Origin: Cellulophaga algicola DSM 14237
GTDB taxonomy: Bacteria; Bacteroidota; Bacteroidia; Flavobacteriales; Flavobacteriaceae
DNA length: 64,000 nucleotides
Reading direction: 5' to 3'
Assembly (NCBI RefSeq): GCF_000186265.1
Contig: NC_014934.1
Span: forward strand, 4,650,001-4,714,000
This document shows positions 29,637-37,543 of this stretch, piece by piece. Every line of letters begins with the position of its first letter. The stretch's first letter is position 1. A program made the position numbers and the translations under genes. Below the pieces are notes generated by a model. That model was not told where the DNA came from. It ran no database searches and saw only the letters and a list, made by a program, of their open reading frames with translations.

Positions 29637-30329
29637 CTAGTCGGTAAGCTTAGAAATTGAAGTTAAATCTAGCGTCTTAAACACTACTTCGGTTCCTTCT
29701 GCTTGAATAGCAATTTGCCCACTTGTTTCATCAGCATTATAGCCATAGTTTACAAAATCACCATTCACCCATACTTTAATTTTATCTTCAAAACATTCTA
29801 TCGTCATGGAGTTCCATTCTCCTAAAGCATGTTCTGAGCCTTCGGTTAAATTTTTAATCCTACGCGCTTTTCCTTCTACAACTCCCCATTCGTTTTTTGG
29901 TCCTCTACGAAGGATCATATCTTCCGTAGTGATATCCATTTGAATACACCAAAAATCTCCCGCATTTTCATGTTCCATCTGCACCTCCATAGATTTTGGA
30001 AACATGCCATATAAGGCTCTCGGCGTAGAAGCATGAACAAGAATTCCACAATTACCTGGTTCTTTGGTAAAACGATATTCTATGTTTAATCTATAGTTCT
30101 TATAAATTTTATCGGTAATTAAATGCCCTCTTGGTTCTCCTAAACTCACCAAGTTCCCTTCTCTTACAATAAAAGAACTTGGTGCATCCTTTAGGCTATC
30201 TTTTGCAGGTACATCTACATGCCAGCCTGATAAATCTTTGCCGTTAAATAAAGGTTGGGTAGGTTCTGTACATGAACTTAATACTAGTACAAGAAGTGAA
30301 ATACTAAAAAAATTTGAAGCTAAAGACAT
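29637..30329 (-). CDS. DUF1080 (3-keto-disaccharide hydrolase-like) lipoprotein
   Basis: 230 aa. Lipobox after MSLASNFFSISLLVLVLSSC. LFNGKDLSGWHV, YRFTKEPGNCGILVHAST, ALGEWNSMTIECFEDKIKVWVNGDFVNYG and AIQAEGTEVVFKTL are characteristic of DUF1080 proteins, a concanavalin-like beta-sandwich family now linked to 3-keto-glycoside cleavage. It probably acts on carbohydrates in the envelope. Convergent with rluE and 23 bp downstream of the transporter gene, likely one transcript with it. Confidence 0.88.
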   Translation of the reverse strand: MSLASNFFSISLLVLVLSSCTEPTQPLFNGKDLSGWHVDVPAKDSLKDAPSSFIVREGNLVSLGEPRGHLITDKIYKNYRLNIEYRFTKEPGNCGILVHASTPRALYGMFPKSMEVQMEHENAGDFWCIQMDITTEDMILRRGPKNEWGVVEGKARRIKNLTEGSEHALGEWNSMTIECFEDKIKVWVNGDFVNYGYNADETSGQIAIQAEGTEVVFKTLDLTSISKLTD

Positions 30330-30352
30330 TGATTTCTAATTTTTAAAACTAA

Positions 30353-31300
30353 TTATTTAATATCCTCTGATGTATTTTTAAGTTTTCCTCTAAAATGTGA
30401 AAACATTACTAATTTCTTCTTCGTATTGATAAAAAATACGCCAGTTAATAGGACCCCTGCTGCCAGTATAGATTGACTCGTTATATTTTCATCTAAAACA
30501 TACCACCCTAAAAGTAATGCAATAACTGGATTTACATAACTAGATGTTGCTACTTTCTCAGGAGAAACCGTCTTTAATAAATAATTAAAAGCCGAAAAAG
30601 CTACAATACTCCCTAAAATAATTAAAAGCCCCATGGATAGTTGAACAGGTCCACTCCAAGTGCTTGGCCACGACCAATTTTCACCTAAGACCAAACTTGT
30701 TATTCCTAAAGTAATACCTGCAGTAACCATTTGATATGCCGTATTTACCAAGTAACTTTGAGGAAGTGTCGCTTTTGAAACAAATAAGCTCCCTGTAGAC
30801 CAACCCAATACACAAAAGAAGATAATGATCATTCCTAATAAGGACTCATCTTGTTGAACAATTTGTTTCTGACTTACTAATAAATAAATACCAATGACCC
30901 CTAAAATTACGCCTACAATAGACATAGGTTTAATTTTCTTTCCATCTACAACGCGCATTAGAATTAAAACAATAAGCGGCATTGCTGCAACCTCTAATGC
31001 TGCAAAACTGCTGTCTACATATTTTAAGCCCCATACGAATACACCATTCCCAAAGGTTAAGAATAGAAATCCTGCAATAAAACTATTTCTAAATTGTTTT
31101 AGTGTAATTTTTATAGAGATTCCAGAAACTTTACATATTCCGAAAATTAATAATCCTGCCGTGGTAAAGCGTATTCCTGCAAGCATATACGCAGGAAGTT
31201 CTGTAACGGCTATTTTATTTAGTAAATAGGTAGAACCCCATATTACATAAATAGCAAAAAAAGCAAGAATAATTAATAGGGTATTTGAAGACTTTGCCAT
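30353..31300 (-). CDS. EamA-family (DMT) transporter
   Basis: 315 aa with ten hydrophobic segments arranged as two five-helix EamA repeats. FAIYVIWGSTYLLNKIAV opens the first repeat; the second begins near LLGMIIIFFCVLGWSTGSLFVSK, with PEKVATSSYVNPVIALLLGW at the end of repeat two. The superfamily exports metabolites such as amino acids or purines; the substrate cannot be inferred. The C-terminal tail is basic. Confidence 0.9.
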   Translation of the reverse strand: MAKSSNTLLIILAFFAIYVIWGSTYLLNKIAVTELPAYMLAGIRFTTAGLLIFGICKVSGISIKITLKQFRNSFIAGFLFLTFGNGVFVWGLKYVDSSFAALEVAAMPLIVLILMRVVDGKKIKPMSIVGVILGVIGIYLLVSQKQIVQQDESLLGMIIIFFCVLGWSTGSLFVSKATLPQSYLVNTAYQMVTAGITLGITSLVLGENWSWPSTWSGPVQLSMGLLIILGSIVAFSAFNYLLKTVSPEKVATSSYVNPVIALLLGWYVLDENITSQSILAAGVLLTGVFFINTKKKLVMFSHFRGKLKNTSEDIK

Positions 31301-31460
31301 AAGAATGTCAACATTTTAAAATTCTATGCAAGATTAAGAATAAGTTTCTAAAAATTCATTAATTAGTCTACTTAGTTCTTCTGAAATTTTAAATTATTTA
31401 AGATTTATTATTTCAAGATTTACGTAATGGGTACCGCAAAAATTACAGAAAATTGTGCAA

Positions 31461-31496
31461 AAAAATAACCTTGCAATTAAATTGCAAGGTTATTTT
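31461..31496 (-). terminator. Terminator of the J-domain/KTSC gene
   Basis: AAATAACCTTGCAATT and its inverse form a long perfect stem with an A/T tail, 22 bp after the stop codon of the minus-strand gene at 31519. Confidence 0.85.
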
Positions 31497-31518
31497 AAAC
31501 ATATAGTAAGCATATAAT

Positions 31519-31968
31519 TTATGCTTCTTGTAAGGTCTTTTTAGACTTACGGTAAATGTAGCTATTAAAGATACTCCTTTTAGCAAAACGGTATTGTTTT
31601 GGAGAGTTGATTAACTTAACATAAATAGTTTTTGGAACCCCAAAATACTCATAAGTAGAGCCATCTAAAAAAGTAACTTCTAATAGTAAACCTTTATGTT
31701 GAAAATCTAAAATACCAGATTCATTCGTTAACTTAGTATACTCTTCTAAATTAGCCGCTTTTGTTTCAGGAGCAATACTTACTAAAAAATGATAACCATC
31801 TATAATTTGTCTACTCTTTAGCTCTGCTTCTTCTTTCTTAGCATCTCCTTCAAGAAACTTATCTGGGTGCCATTGCTTAACTAAACCTCGGTATGTATTT
31901 TTTAATTCTTTTAACTCGATATCCTTTTCAACAGAAAACAATTTTTTATACTCGTTGATGCGTTTCAT
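31519..31968 (-). CDS. Small J-domain protein fused to a KTSC domain
   Basis: 149 aa. The first 65 residues form a J-domain with KQWHPDKF (HPD at 34-36), the loop that stimulates DnaK ATPase. Residues about 88-140 (ILDFQHKGLLLEVTFLDGSTYEYFGVPKTIYVKLINSPK...IYRK) match KTSC, a small module of unknown function often found in lysyl-tRNA synthetase fusions and phage proteins. The fusion suggests a DnaK co-chaperone directed to a specific, unknown client. Own terminator. Confidence 0.85.
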   Translation of the reverse strand: MKRINEYKKLFSVEKDIELKELKNTYRGLVKQWHPDKFLEGDAKKEEAELKSRQIIDGYHFLVSIAPETKAANLEEYTKLTNESGILDFQHKGLLLEVTFLDGSTYEYFGVPKTIYVKLINSPKQYRFAKRSIFNSYIYRKSKKTLQEA

Positions 31969-32189
31969 TATCTTAACTTTTTCAAAATCAGGCGCGAAAC
32001 TACATCAATTAATTGGTTTTACCTCAATTTATTATGCTGATAATTTACTATTTTAATTATCAACTACCGGAACAGCTTAATTCACTAGTAATCTACGCTT
32101 TATCGAAAAAATTGACTTTGGAACTAATTAAATTTTAATTGCCTATTTAAATGTTAATATTGAACGTATTAACCATTAATTATAACCCT

Positions 32190-32252
32190 ATGAGAAAATC
32201 TATACTCTTATTTATTGTACTAATAGCTGTAATTTCTATAGCAGCTTATTAA
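32190..32252 (+). CDS. Candidate 20-aa hydrophobic peptide
   Basis: ATG AGA AAA TCT followed by 16 almost purely hydrophobic codons (ILLFIVLIAVISIAAY) and TAA. Two basic residues and one membrane-length helix make a plausible membrane microprotein or a bare signal sequence. No similar neighbour and no clear promoter; the hairpin at 32329 could end its transcript. Weak. Confidence 0.3.
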   Translation: MRKSILLFIVLIAVISIAAY

Positions 32253-32328
32253 AAATTTTAACTTAATACTTAAAAAATACCTTTTTAAAAATTGTAATTC
32301 TCAACTCAAAGAATTCCAAGCTAAACCA

Positions 32329-32358
32329 AAAAAGACCAGTCAAATGACTGGTCTTTTT
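32329..32358. terminator. Bidirectional terminator near FKBP gene
   Basis: AAAAGACCAGTCA and TGACTGGTCTTTTT form a 12-bp stem with a short loop, 90 bp after the FKBP stop codon. Confidence 0.8.
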
Positions 32359-32447
32359 AATTTATGTAAACATTTCCGCAAGAACTCTTTGTTTCATATA
32401 ATCATATACGGTCAAAGACCTTTATTGGATTTTTTGTTTAAAAAAAA

Positions 32448-32876
32448 TTATCCAATAGCAACAACTTCTAGTTCAAAAGTAAGCTCTTGTCCTGCTAAAG
32501 GGTGATTTGCATCAATAACAATAGCATCTTCTTTTACTTCTACAACACGTAATTGACGCTCTGTACCATCTGCATTTTTAGCCATAAGACCCATACCTAC
32601 TTCAGGCTTAATATCTTCTGGTAAGTCTGCTCTAGGAACACTTTGAAATAATTCTTTATTAATCTCTCCGTATGCTTCTGCAGAAGGGATAACAACAGTT
32701 TTCTTTTCATTAACTGCCATGTCTATCAAACCATTTTCAAAACCAGGAATTAAACTTTGTTGTCCTAATGTTACTTTTATTGGTTCTCTTTCTAAAGAGC
32801 TATCAAATATTTCTCCATTTTTTAGTTTTCCAGTATAATGTACTTGAACGGTATCATTCTCCTTAACTTTACTCAT
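32448..32876 (-). CDS. FKBP-type peptidyl-prolyl isomerase, SlyD-like
   Basis: 142 aa from ATG 32876. An upstream ATG at 32918 would add 14 residues (HQIKVEIYKYHKI) not seen in the family. VQVHYTGKLKNGEIFDSS and LIPGFENGL form the FKBP active site. The insert-in-flap (about 70-125, with EAYGEINKELFQSVPRADLP) is the SlyD type, giving chaperone as well as prolyl isomerase activity. It lacks SlyD's His-rich metal tail. Cytoplasmic. Confidence 0.9.
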   Translation of the reverse strand: MSKVKENDTVQVHYTGKLKNGEIFDSSLEREPIKVTLGQQSLIPGFENGLIDMAVNEKKTVVIPSAEAYGEINKELFQSVPRADLPEDIKPEVGMGLMAKNADGTERQLRVVEVKEDAIVIDANHPLAGQELTFELEVVAIG

Positions 32877-33082
32877 AATTTTGTGATATTTGTAAATTTC
32901 AACTTTAATTTGATGCAAACTTATGGGTTGTAAAATGGTTCAAAGAAAATATTGCAAGTTTTTATAAAAACTTAACGTTTTAAACCCTTTTTAAACCAAA
33001 AAATAGATGAAAAAATTAATTTCTCCATCTATTTATATTCAAAATCGTGAATTTACAGGTTTCAATTATTGTTAATAATGAT

Positions 33083-33757
33083 TTAGCCTTCTTTTTCTAA
33101 GCTCTTTATATCTACGACTAACTGAGCCATTGACGCTCTATTTAAGCCGTTATAGATACCTCTAATATGTTTATTTTTATCTATTAATAAAAAATTCTCT
33201 GAATGCAAGAAGTCATTTATATCTTTAGGAATCCCTAAATCATTTTCAACATAATATTCATTTCTTCCTAAGTTATAAATTTCAGTTTTATCGCCAGTTA
33301 CTAAATGCCATTTGTTAGCTATTACGCCAAACCTATCTGCATATATTTTAAGTTCTTTTACCGTATCAATTGTAGGGGTTACTGAATGTGATAAAAATAA
33401 TACGGAATCATCATCTTTAAACTTTTCCTGAAGCCCCACCATACTATTCGTCATTTGCGGGCAGATCCCTGGACAACTTGTAAAGAAAAAATCGGTGATA
33501 TATATTTTAGTATCAAAATTTTGTTGCGTCAGGGTATCCCCTAATTGGTTTACAAGCTTAAAATCTGGGATTTTATGAAACGCCTTTTCTTCTGGAGTAT
33601 TTGGCGTAATCCAATGTGGTGTAAAAGATTTTTCGTTATAATAAGGCAAACTTTCTACCCTACTCGTTTCTTTTACGTTAATAGCTTCTTTTTTAGTTTT
33701 TTCTTTACAACTTATACCTAAAGCAAGAAATAGAACAAGAACAATATACTTTTTCAT
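33083..33757 (-). CDS. SCO1/SenC-type copper chaperone, lipoprotein
   Basis: 224 aa. Lipobox after MKKYIVLVLFLALGISC. Thioredoxin-like fold with CPGIC (Cys95 and Cys99) and a conserved His at about 186 (DFLHSENF): the three copper ligands of SCO proteins, which load CuA of cytochrome oxidase subunit II. Its ATG overlaps the stop of the MORN gene by 4 bp (ATGA), so it is the last gene of an operon with MORN, YHYH and EF-hand lipoproteins. A periplasmic metal or redox function for the set is likely. Confidence 0.92.
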   Translation of the reverse strand: MKKYIVLVLFLALGISCKEKTKKEAINVKETSRVESLPYYNEKSFTPHWITPNTPEEKAFHKIPDFKLVNQLGDTLTQQNFDTKIYITDFFFTSCPGICPQMTNSMVGLQEKFKDDDSVLFLSHSVTPTIDTVKELKIYADRFGVIANKWHLVTGDKTEIYNLGRNEYYVENDLGIPKDINDFLHSENFLLIDKNKHIRGIYNGLNRASMAQLVVDIKSLEKEG

Positions 33758-34401
33758 AAACTTATTTTTTTTATTGAATCAGTTTTAATTACTATTTCAT
33801 CTTCTAATTGATAACATAAATTAGCTCGTTTTAACCCAAATACGCGACCATTTTTAGCCTCATAATTAACATATAAGGTACCATTTTTTAACCAAGCTTG
33901 CTGCATTCCTGTTTCTTTACCAAGCTCCAAATTACGTAATTTGGCTAATTGACCATTTTCATGCCATTGCTTTTGAACACCTTGCAAAAATCCATTTTTA
34001 TAGATTGACTCTTCTGCCAAGACACCATTCTCCCACCATGTTTTGTAAGAGCCTACTAACTTATTATGCTCATAATGAGACTGCCACCGCAATATGGCAT
34101 TTTCAGACCATCTTTTCGCTACTCCTTCTCTTTTACCGTTAATAAATCCAAGTTTTTCTCGTATAGTTCCATTGGAATAATATTTAACTGCATAGCCATT
34201 AAATGGTTTTTGATCATAAGACCAAACCCCTTTTAATGGATCTAGAATCAATTCGGTTTTTAACACCACCAAACTATCAACCACCTTGGGCGGTTCAACT
34301 TCATTCATACCGCTATCTACAGTACTTGCTATATTTTTCGAAGGTCTTTCCGAACATTGAACTAGAAATAAAAGAAGGAGTAGTAAAAAAAATGATTTCA
34401 T
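33754..34401 (-). CDS. MORN-repeat (YwqK-like) lipoprotein
   Basis: 215 aa from ATG 34401; the upstream in-frame start at 34446 would overlap the YHYH gene and precede a clean signal MKSFFLLLLLLFLVQC. At least five MORN_2-type repeats follow the pattern YxxGxxxxxxxWxxNGxLxxxxxY (for example TWWENGVLAEESIYKNG and QWHENGQLAKLRNLELG). These often form the antitoxin-like YwqK family, here as an exported protein whose partner is unknown. Same operon as SCO1 and YHYH. Confidence 0.88.
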   Translation of the reverse strand: MKSFFLLLLLLFLVQCSERPSKNIASTVDSGMNEVEPPKVVDSLVVLKTELILDPLKGVWSYDQKPFNGYAVKYYSNGTIREKLGFINGKREGVAKRWSENAILRWQSHYEHNKLVGSYKTWWENGVLAEESIYKNGFLQGVQKQWHENGQLAKLRNLELGKETGMQQAWLKNGTLYVNYEAKNGRVFGLKRANLCYQLEDEIVIKTDSIKKISL

Positions 34402-34420
34402 AATACTTAAATTATTTAAT

Positions 34421-35227
34421 TTAATACCCTTGATAAGGACCTGCAAAAGCTAGGTAAGAACCTGTTGTAGAATATACTTCATTAATAATATGATAATGAT
34501 ATTCTTCTGCTCCATCTGTATATTGAGTTGTAGCAGTATGCCCGCCAGAACTATCTAAATCTGTAGGGTATGTGCCAATAGCATCACATTGTCTTCCATA
34601 AAGAAAAACGCCGTCTAATAAAATACCTACTAATTCAGAATCATCATTTGTAAACGCTTTAGGCTCTAAATGATAATGATAAACTCCTGGTCCAATATGT
34701 GCCCCCGTCCAATCTAAACTACGTGCTGCTTGATCCAAATCTCCAGCACCTTCTTGATCGTTAAAAATTGAAGCTCCACTTACCGCAATACCTATTGTAT
34801 TTAATTGTGTTTCTACAGTACTACCCGTTAAATCAGGAGTAGCGTCTACGGTTATTGTTGTAGCATTGTTATTAGAATAAATCGTAGTACCCTCGCCTCC
34901 ATTTTCTGTTCCTGTTACAGATACATCTGGCTCATCTCTATAAAGTTCATCACCTTCTCCCCAATACACCGTTTCGTGATTTGGTAATCCTGTAGTTTCT
35001 ATAACCACATTGGAACCGTCTAAATAAATGGTAGTTGCATCTGCATTAAATGCAGCATAAGCCGCATGTAATTCTGTTACTGTTTCATCCTCTATATCTT
35101 CTACATCTTCAGAAACAGTATCATCAGAACTTTCACTATCACTACTGCAAGCTGTAATAGCAAATAATAACGTTAAGATTCCTGCTGCTACAGGCACATA
35201 TTTAAATACTAAATTCTTTTTTCTCAT
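34421..35227 (-). CDS. YHYH-domain lipoprotein
   Basis: 268 aa. Signal MRKKNLVFKYVPVAAGILTLLFAITAC with lipobox, then a run of Ser/Asp/Glu. YHYH occurs in VYHYHLEPKAF and EEYHYHIINEVYSTTGSYLAF; between them DGVFLYGRQCDAIGTYPTDLDSSGGHT matches the second half of the family domain. Paralogue of 13540-14559. It lies between the EF-hand and MORN genes, 19 bp before the latter's start, in one transcription unit. Confidence 0.9.
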   Translation of the reverse strand: MRKKNLVFKYVPVAAGILTLLFAITACSSDSESSDDTVSEDVEDIEDETVTELHAAYAAFNADATTIYLDGSNVVIETTGLPNHETVYWGEGDELYRDEPDVSVTGTENGGEGTTIYSNNNATTITVDATPDLTGSTVETQLNTIGIAVSGASIFNDQEGAGDLDQAARSLDWTGAHIGPGVYHYHLEPKAFTNDDSELVGILLDGVFLYGRQCDAIGTYPTDLDSSGGHTATTQYTDGAEEYHYHIINEVYSTTGSYLAFAGPYQGY

Positions 35228-35258
35228 GGTATTGTTTTAAAATTATTACTATTTGGGT

Positions 35259-35534
35259 TTAGTTACGTTCTGGACGTTCTGGTTTTGGAGCTTTTTTCAT
35301 TTCTTCTTCCGTAATGTAACCGTCTTCATCAGTATCTATTTCGGCAAAATTATCTTTCAATGGCCCTTTAACTTCATCTTTAGAAAGCATACCATCATCA
35401 TTTTTATCCATTTTCTCTAGAAGTTCTGTAAAAGTCGGCGGCTTTTTACCCTTTCCTTTCTCTTGTGCATTTCCGCAAGAAAACATTAATAAAAAAACGC
35501 CCATTACACCTAATTGAATTACTTTATTTTTCAT
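35259..35534 (-). CDS. EF-hand calcium-binding lipoprotein
   Basis: 91 aa from ATG 35534; the longer frame from 35600 is less likely because MKNKVIQLGVMGVFLLMFSC is a complete lipoprotein signal. Two EF-hand loops, DKNDDGMLSKDE (43-54) and DTDEDGYITEEE (67-78), have Asp/Asn ligands, central Gly and the position-12 Glu. Likely calcium-binding in the periplasm or outer-membrane inner leaflet. First gene of the operon that continues with YHYH, MORN and SCO1; divergent from the LytS/LytTR pair. Confidence 0.92.
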   Translation of the reverse strand: MKNKVIQLGVMGVFLLMFSCGNAQEKGKGKKPPTFTELLEKMDKNDDGMLSKDEVKGPLKDNFAEIDTDEDGYITEEEMKKAPKPERPERN

Positions 35535-35677
35535 GACTTTAATTTTAAGATTATACATTTCTACATCAAATTTCTTAAAAAGAAGAATACCAAATAGCAA
35601 GAATCAATGCATACAGAGAAGTAATCAGTAGAACCCATTTTCTGTTCAGTAAACTAACATTTATACAAAGAATTATC

Positions 35678-35689
35678 CCCTATATAGGG
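35678..35689. promoter_or_regulatory. Palindrome between divergent operons
   Basis: CCCTATATAGGG is a perfect 12-bp palindrome in the 190-bp gap between the EF-hand operon and the LytS-type kinase gene. It is a candidate regulator site; which protein would bind is unknown, since LytTR sites are normally direct repeats. Confidence 0.4.
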
Positions 35690-35724
35690 TTATGTCTTAA
35701 TTATAATTTACTTTTATTTGCGGT

Positions 35725-36768
35725 ATGAAAGCAACAAAGAGATTTATATTTCAATCCCTATTATGGATTATTATCTGGTTAGTACTATGGATTACCCAAA
35801 GTTTTGATTTTGGTTTTTTTAGGGAAAATTTACTTTCTTTACTCTTTCAGATACTACTCATAGCGGGCCTCATATTTTTTGCAGCACCTAAATTATTATT
35901 TAAAAAAAAATATTTAGTGTTTTTAATTATCGGACTTTCAGCTATAGTTTTAGGGAGCTATATAAGCTCTACTCTTTTTTCAATGCCACGACCGCCAATA
36001 CCATCCAGAATGCCTGGAGTAGAAAATATTCCTACCGGTATTCCTAGATATACTCCTAGAGGTGCTCCTTCAAAATTCTTGATTCATTTTTTACTCTTGG
36101 CCGTTTCCGCTGTTCTAGGTACTTTTTTAGAAACACTTTTATATGCTCAAAAAAAAGAAGAAGAGACTATAAAAAATAATAATGAACGCTTGGCAACAGA
36201 ACTAAAATTATTAAAATCTCAGATTAATCCACATTTTTTATTCAATACCCTGAATAATATTTATGCGTTATCTGCGATTAGCGCTACTAAAACACAAGAA
36301 TCTATTAGCTACTTGGCTAACATGTTACGGTATGTACTCTATGATTGCGAACAAGCTTTCGTACCTTTATCTAAAGAAATTTCATATATAGAAAACTACA
36401 TTAAATTATTTACCACAAAAAGTAGTAAAACATATCCAATATCAACTACCTATGAAATAGAAGTTAAAGGCGTATTAATTGCTCCTATGCTTATTATTCC
36501 ATTTGTAGAAAATGCTTTTAAACACAGTAATATTGAAAAAGTTGATAATACTTTTCTAACTATTAAAGTAACCAGTAAAGAAAATCAGATTTATTTTGAA
36601 GTTGAAAACAGCAAATCGATTACTGTAGAAATTAAAGATGAAGTTGGGGGTATAGGATTAGAAAATGTTAAAAAAAGATTAGCTATTTTGTACCCTGATA
36701 AACATGAGTTGATCATTCAAGATCTACCTGAAAGCTTTAAAGTAAGTTTAAAATTAAGTCTAAAATGA
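35725..36768 (+). CDS. LytS-type sensor histidine kinase
   Basis: 347 aa. Four membrane helices (about 8-25, 36-54, 63-82 and 118-138) with a proline-rich loop between the third and fourth, then the His_kinase domain: KLLKSQINPHFLFNTLNNIYALS with phosphorylated His170, and a short HATPase region (VPFVENAFKHSNIEK, EVGGIGLENVKKRL). It overlaps the response regulator gene by 4 bp (ATGA). It has no extracellular sensor domain, so the stimulus is probably sensed in the membrane. Confidence 0.93.
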   Translation: MKATKRFIFQSLLWIIIWLVLWITQSFDFGFFRENLLSLLFQILLIAGLIFFAAPKLLFKKKYLVFLIIGLSAIVLGSYISSTLFSMPRPPIPSRMPGVENIPTGIPRYTPRGAPSKFLIHFLLLAVSAVLGTFLETLLYAQKKEEETIKNNNERLATELKLLKSQINPHFLFNTLNNIYALSAISATKTQESISYLANMLRYVLYDCEQAFVPLSKEISYIENYIKLFTTKSSKTYPISTTYEIEVKGVLIAPMLIIPFVENAFKHSNIEKVDNTFLTIKVTSKENQIYFEVENSKSITVEIKDEVGGIGLENVKKRLAILYPDKHELIIQDLPESFKVSLKLSLK

Positions 36769-37448
36769 ATAAAATTAAATGTATAGTTATAGATGATGAA
36801 GAATTAGCTAGAACTTTAATTATAAAGTATATATCTGACACCCCTAACTTAGCATTAGTAGGAGATTTTGAAAATGCTTTGGAAGCCTTACCATTAATAA
36901 AGAATTCTGCTATAGATCTAATTTTTTTAGACATTCAAATGCCCGCTATAAATGGCACCGATTTTGCCAAAATCATTGGCGCAGATACCAATATTATTTT
37001 TACAACGGCTTATACCGAATATGCTCTAGAAGGTTATGAATTAAATGTAGTCGATTATTTATTAAAACCGATAACGTTTAATCGGTTTTTAAGCGCCGTA
37101 AATAAAGTTAAAAGTAAAGCGGTACCGTTAGAAAACATTGAAGATTCTATAACTGTAAAATCTGGTTATGATCTTTATAAAATTAAATACGCAGATATAT
37201 TATATATTAAAAGTGATAGTGAGTATGTAACCTTTTATACAGAAAGCAAAAAAATAATGAGCTTACAATCCTTAAAATCATTATTAAAACAAATACCACC
37301 TTCGCAATTTATGCGCGTGCATAGGTCTTACATTGTAAACAAAACTAAAGTTACTTCTTTAAAAGGTAGAGATCTTTTTATTACGGACTCATTAATTCCT
37401 ATTAGCGATAGTTATTATGATCAAGTAAAGTCCGAATTATTTCAATAA
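36765..37448 (+). CDS. LytTR-family response regulator
   Basis: 227 aa. Receiver domain with acidic pair Asp10/Asp11, phospho-acceptor Asp56 (FLDIQMP) and Lys in LLKPI; the C-terminal LytTR domain (about 130-227) contains YIKSDSEYVTFYT, FMRVHRSYIVN and SLKGRDLFI, the DNA-binding beta-fold signature. Cotranscribed with the kinase. It very likely controls the divergent EF-hand/YHYH/MORN/SCO1 operon, by position; no direct-repeat site was recognised. Confidence 0.94.
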   Translation: MNKIKCIVIDDEELARTLIIKYISDTPNLALVGDFENALEALPLIKNSAIDLIFLDIQMPAINGTDFAKIIGADTNIIFTTAYTEYALEGYELNVVDYLLKPITFNRFLSAVNKVKSKAVPLENIEDSITVKSGYDLYKIKYADILYIKSDSEYVTFYTESKKIMSLQSLKSLLKQIPPSQFMRVHRSYIVNKTKVTSLKGRDLFITDSLIPISDSYYDQVKSELFQ

Positions 37449-37488
37449 GAACTTATATTTAGCCTTTAAAAGGCAAAAGCTATTAAAA

Positions 37489-37529
37489 TAAAAAAGCAGT
37501 AAGTATAAGGTATAATTACTGCTTTTTTT
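37489..37529. terminator. Bidirectional terminator
   Basis: AAAAAAGCAGTAA and TTACTGCTTTTTT enclose a 13-nt loop between the convergent response-regulator and DEAH helicase genes. Confidence 0.88.
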
Positions 37530-37543
37530 ATGTTATTTATTTT

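Larger units (their letters stand above)
31969..32447. other. 479-bp intergenic region with one tiny ORF and a terminator
   Basis: The minus-strand gene at 31519 starts here. The only coding candidate is the 20-codon ORF at 32190-32252, and the only other structure is the hairpin at 32329-32358. No further feature seen. Confidence 0.5.
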
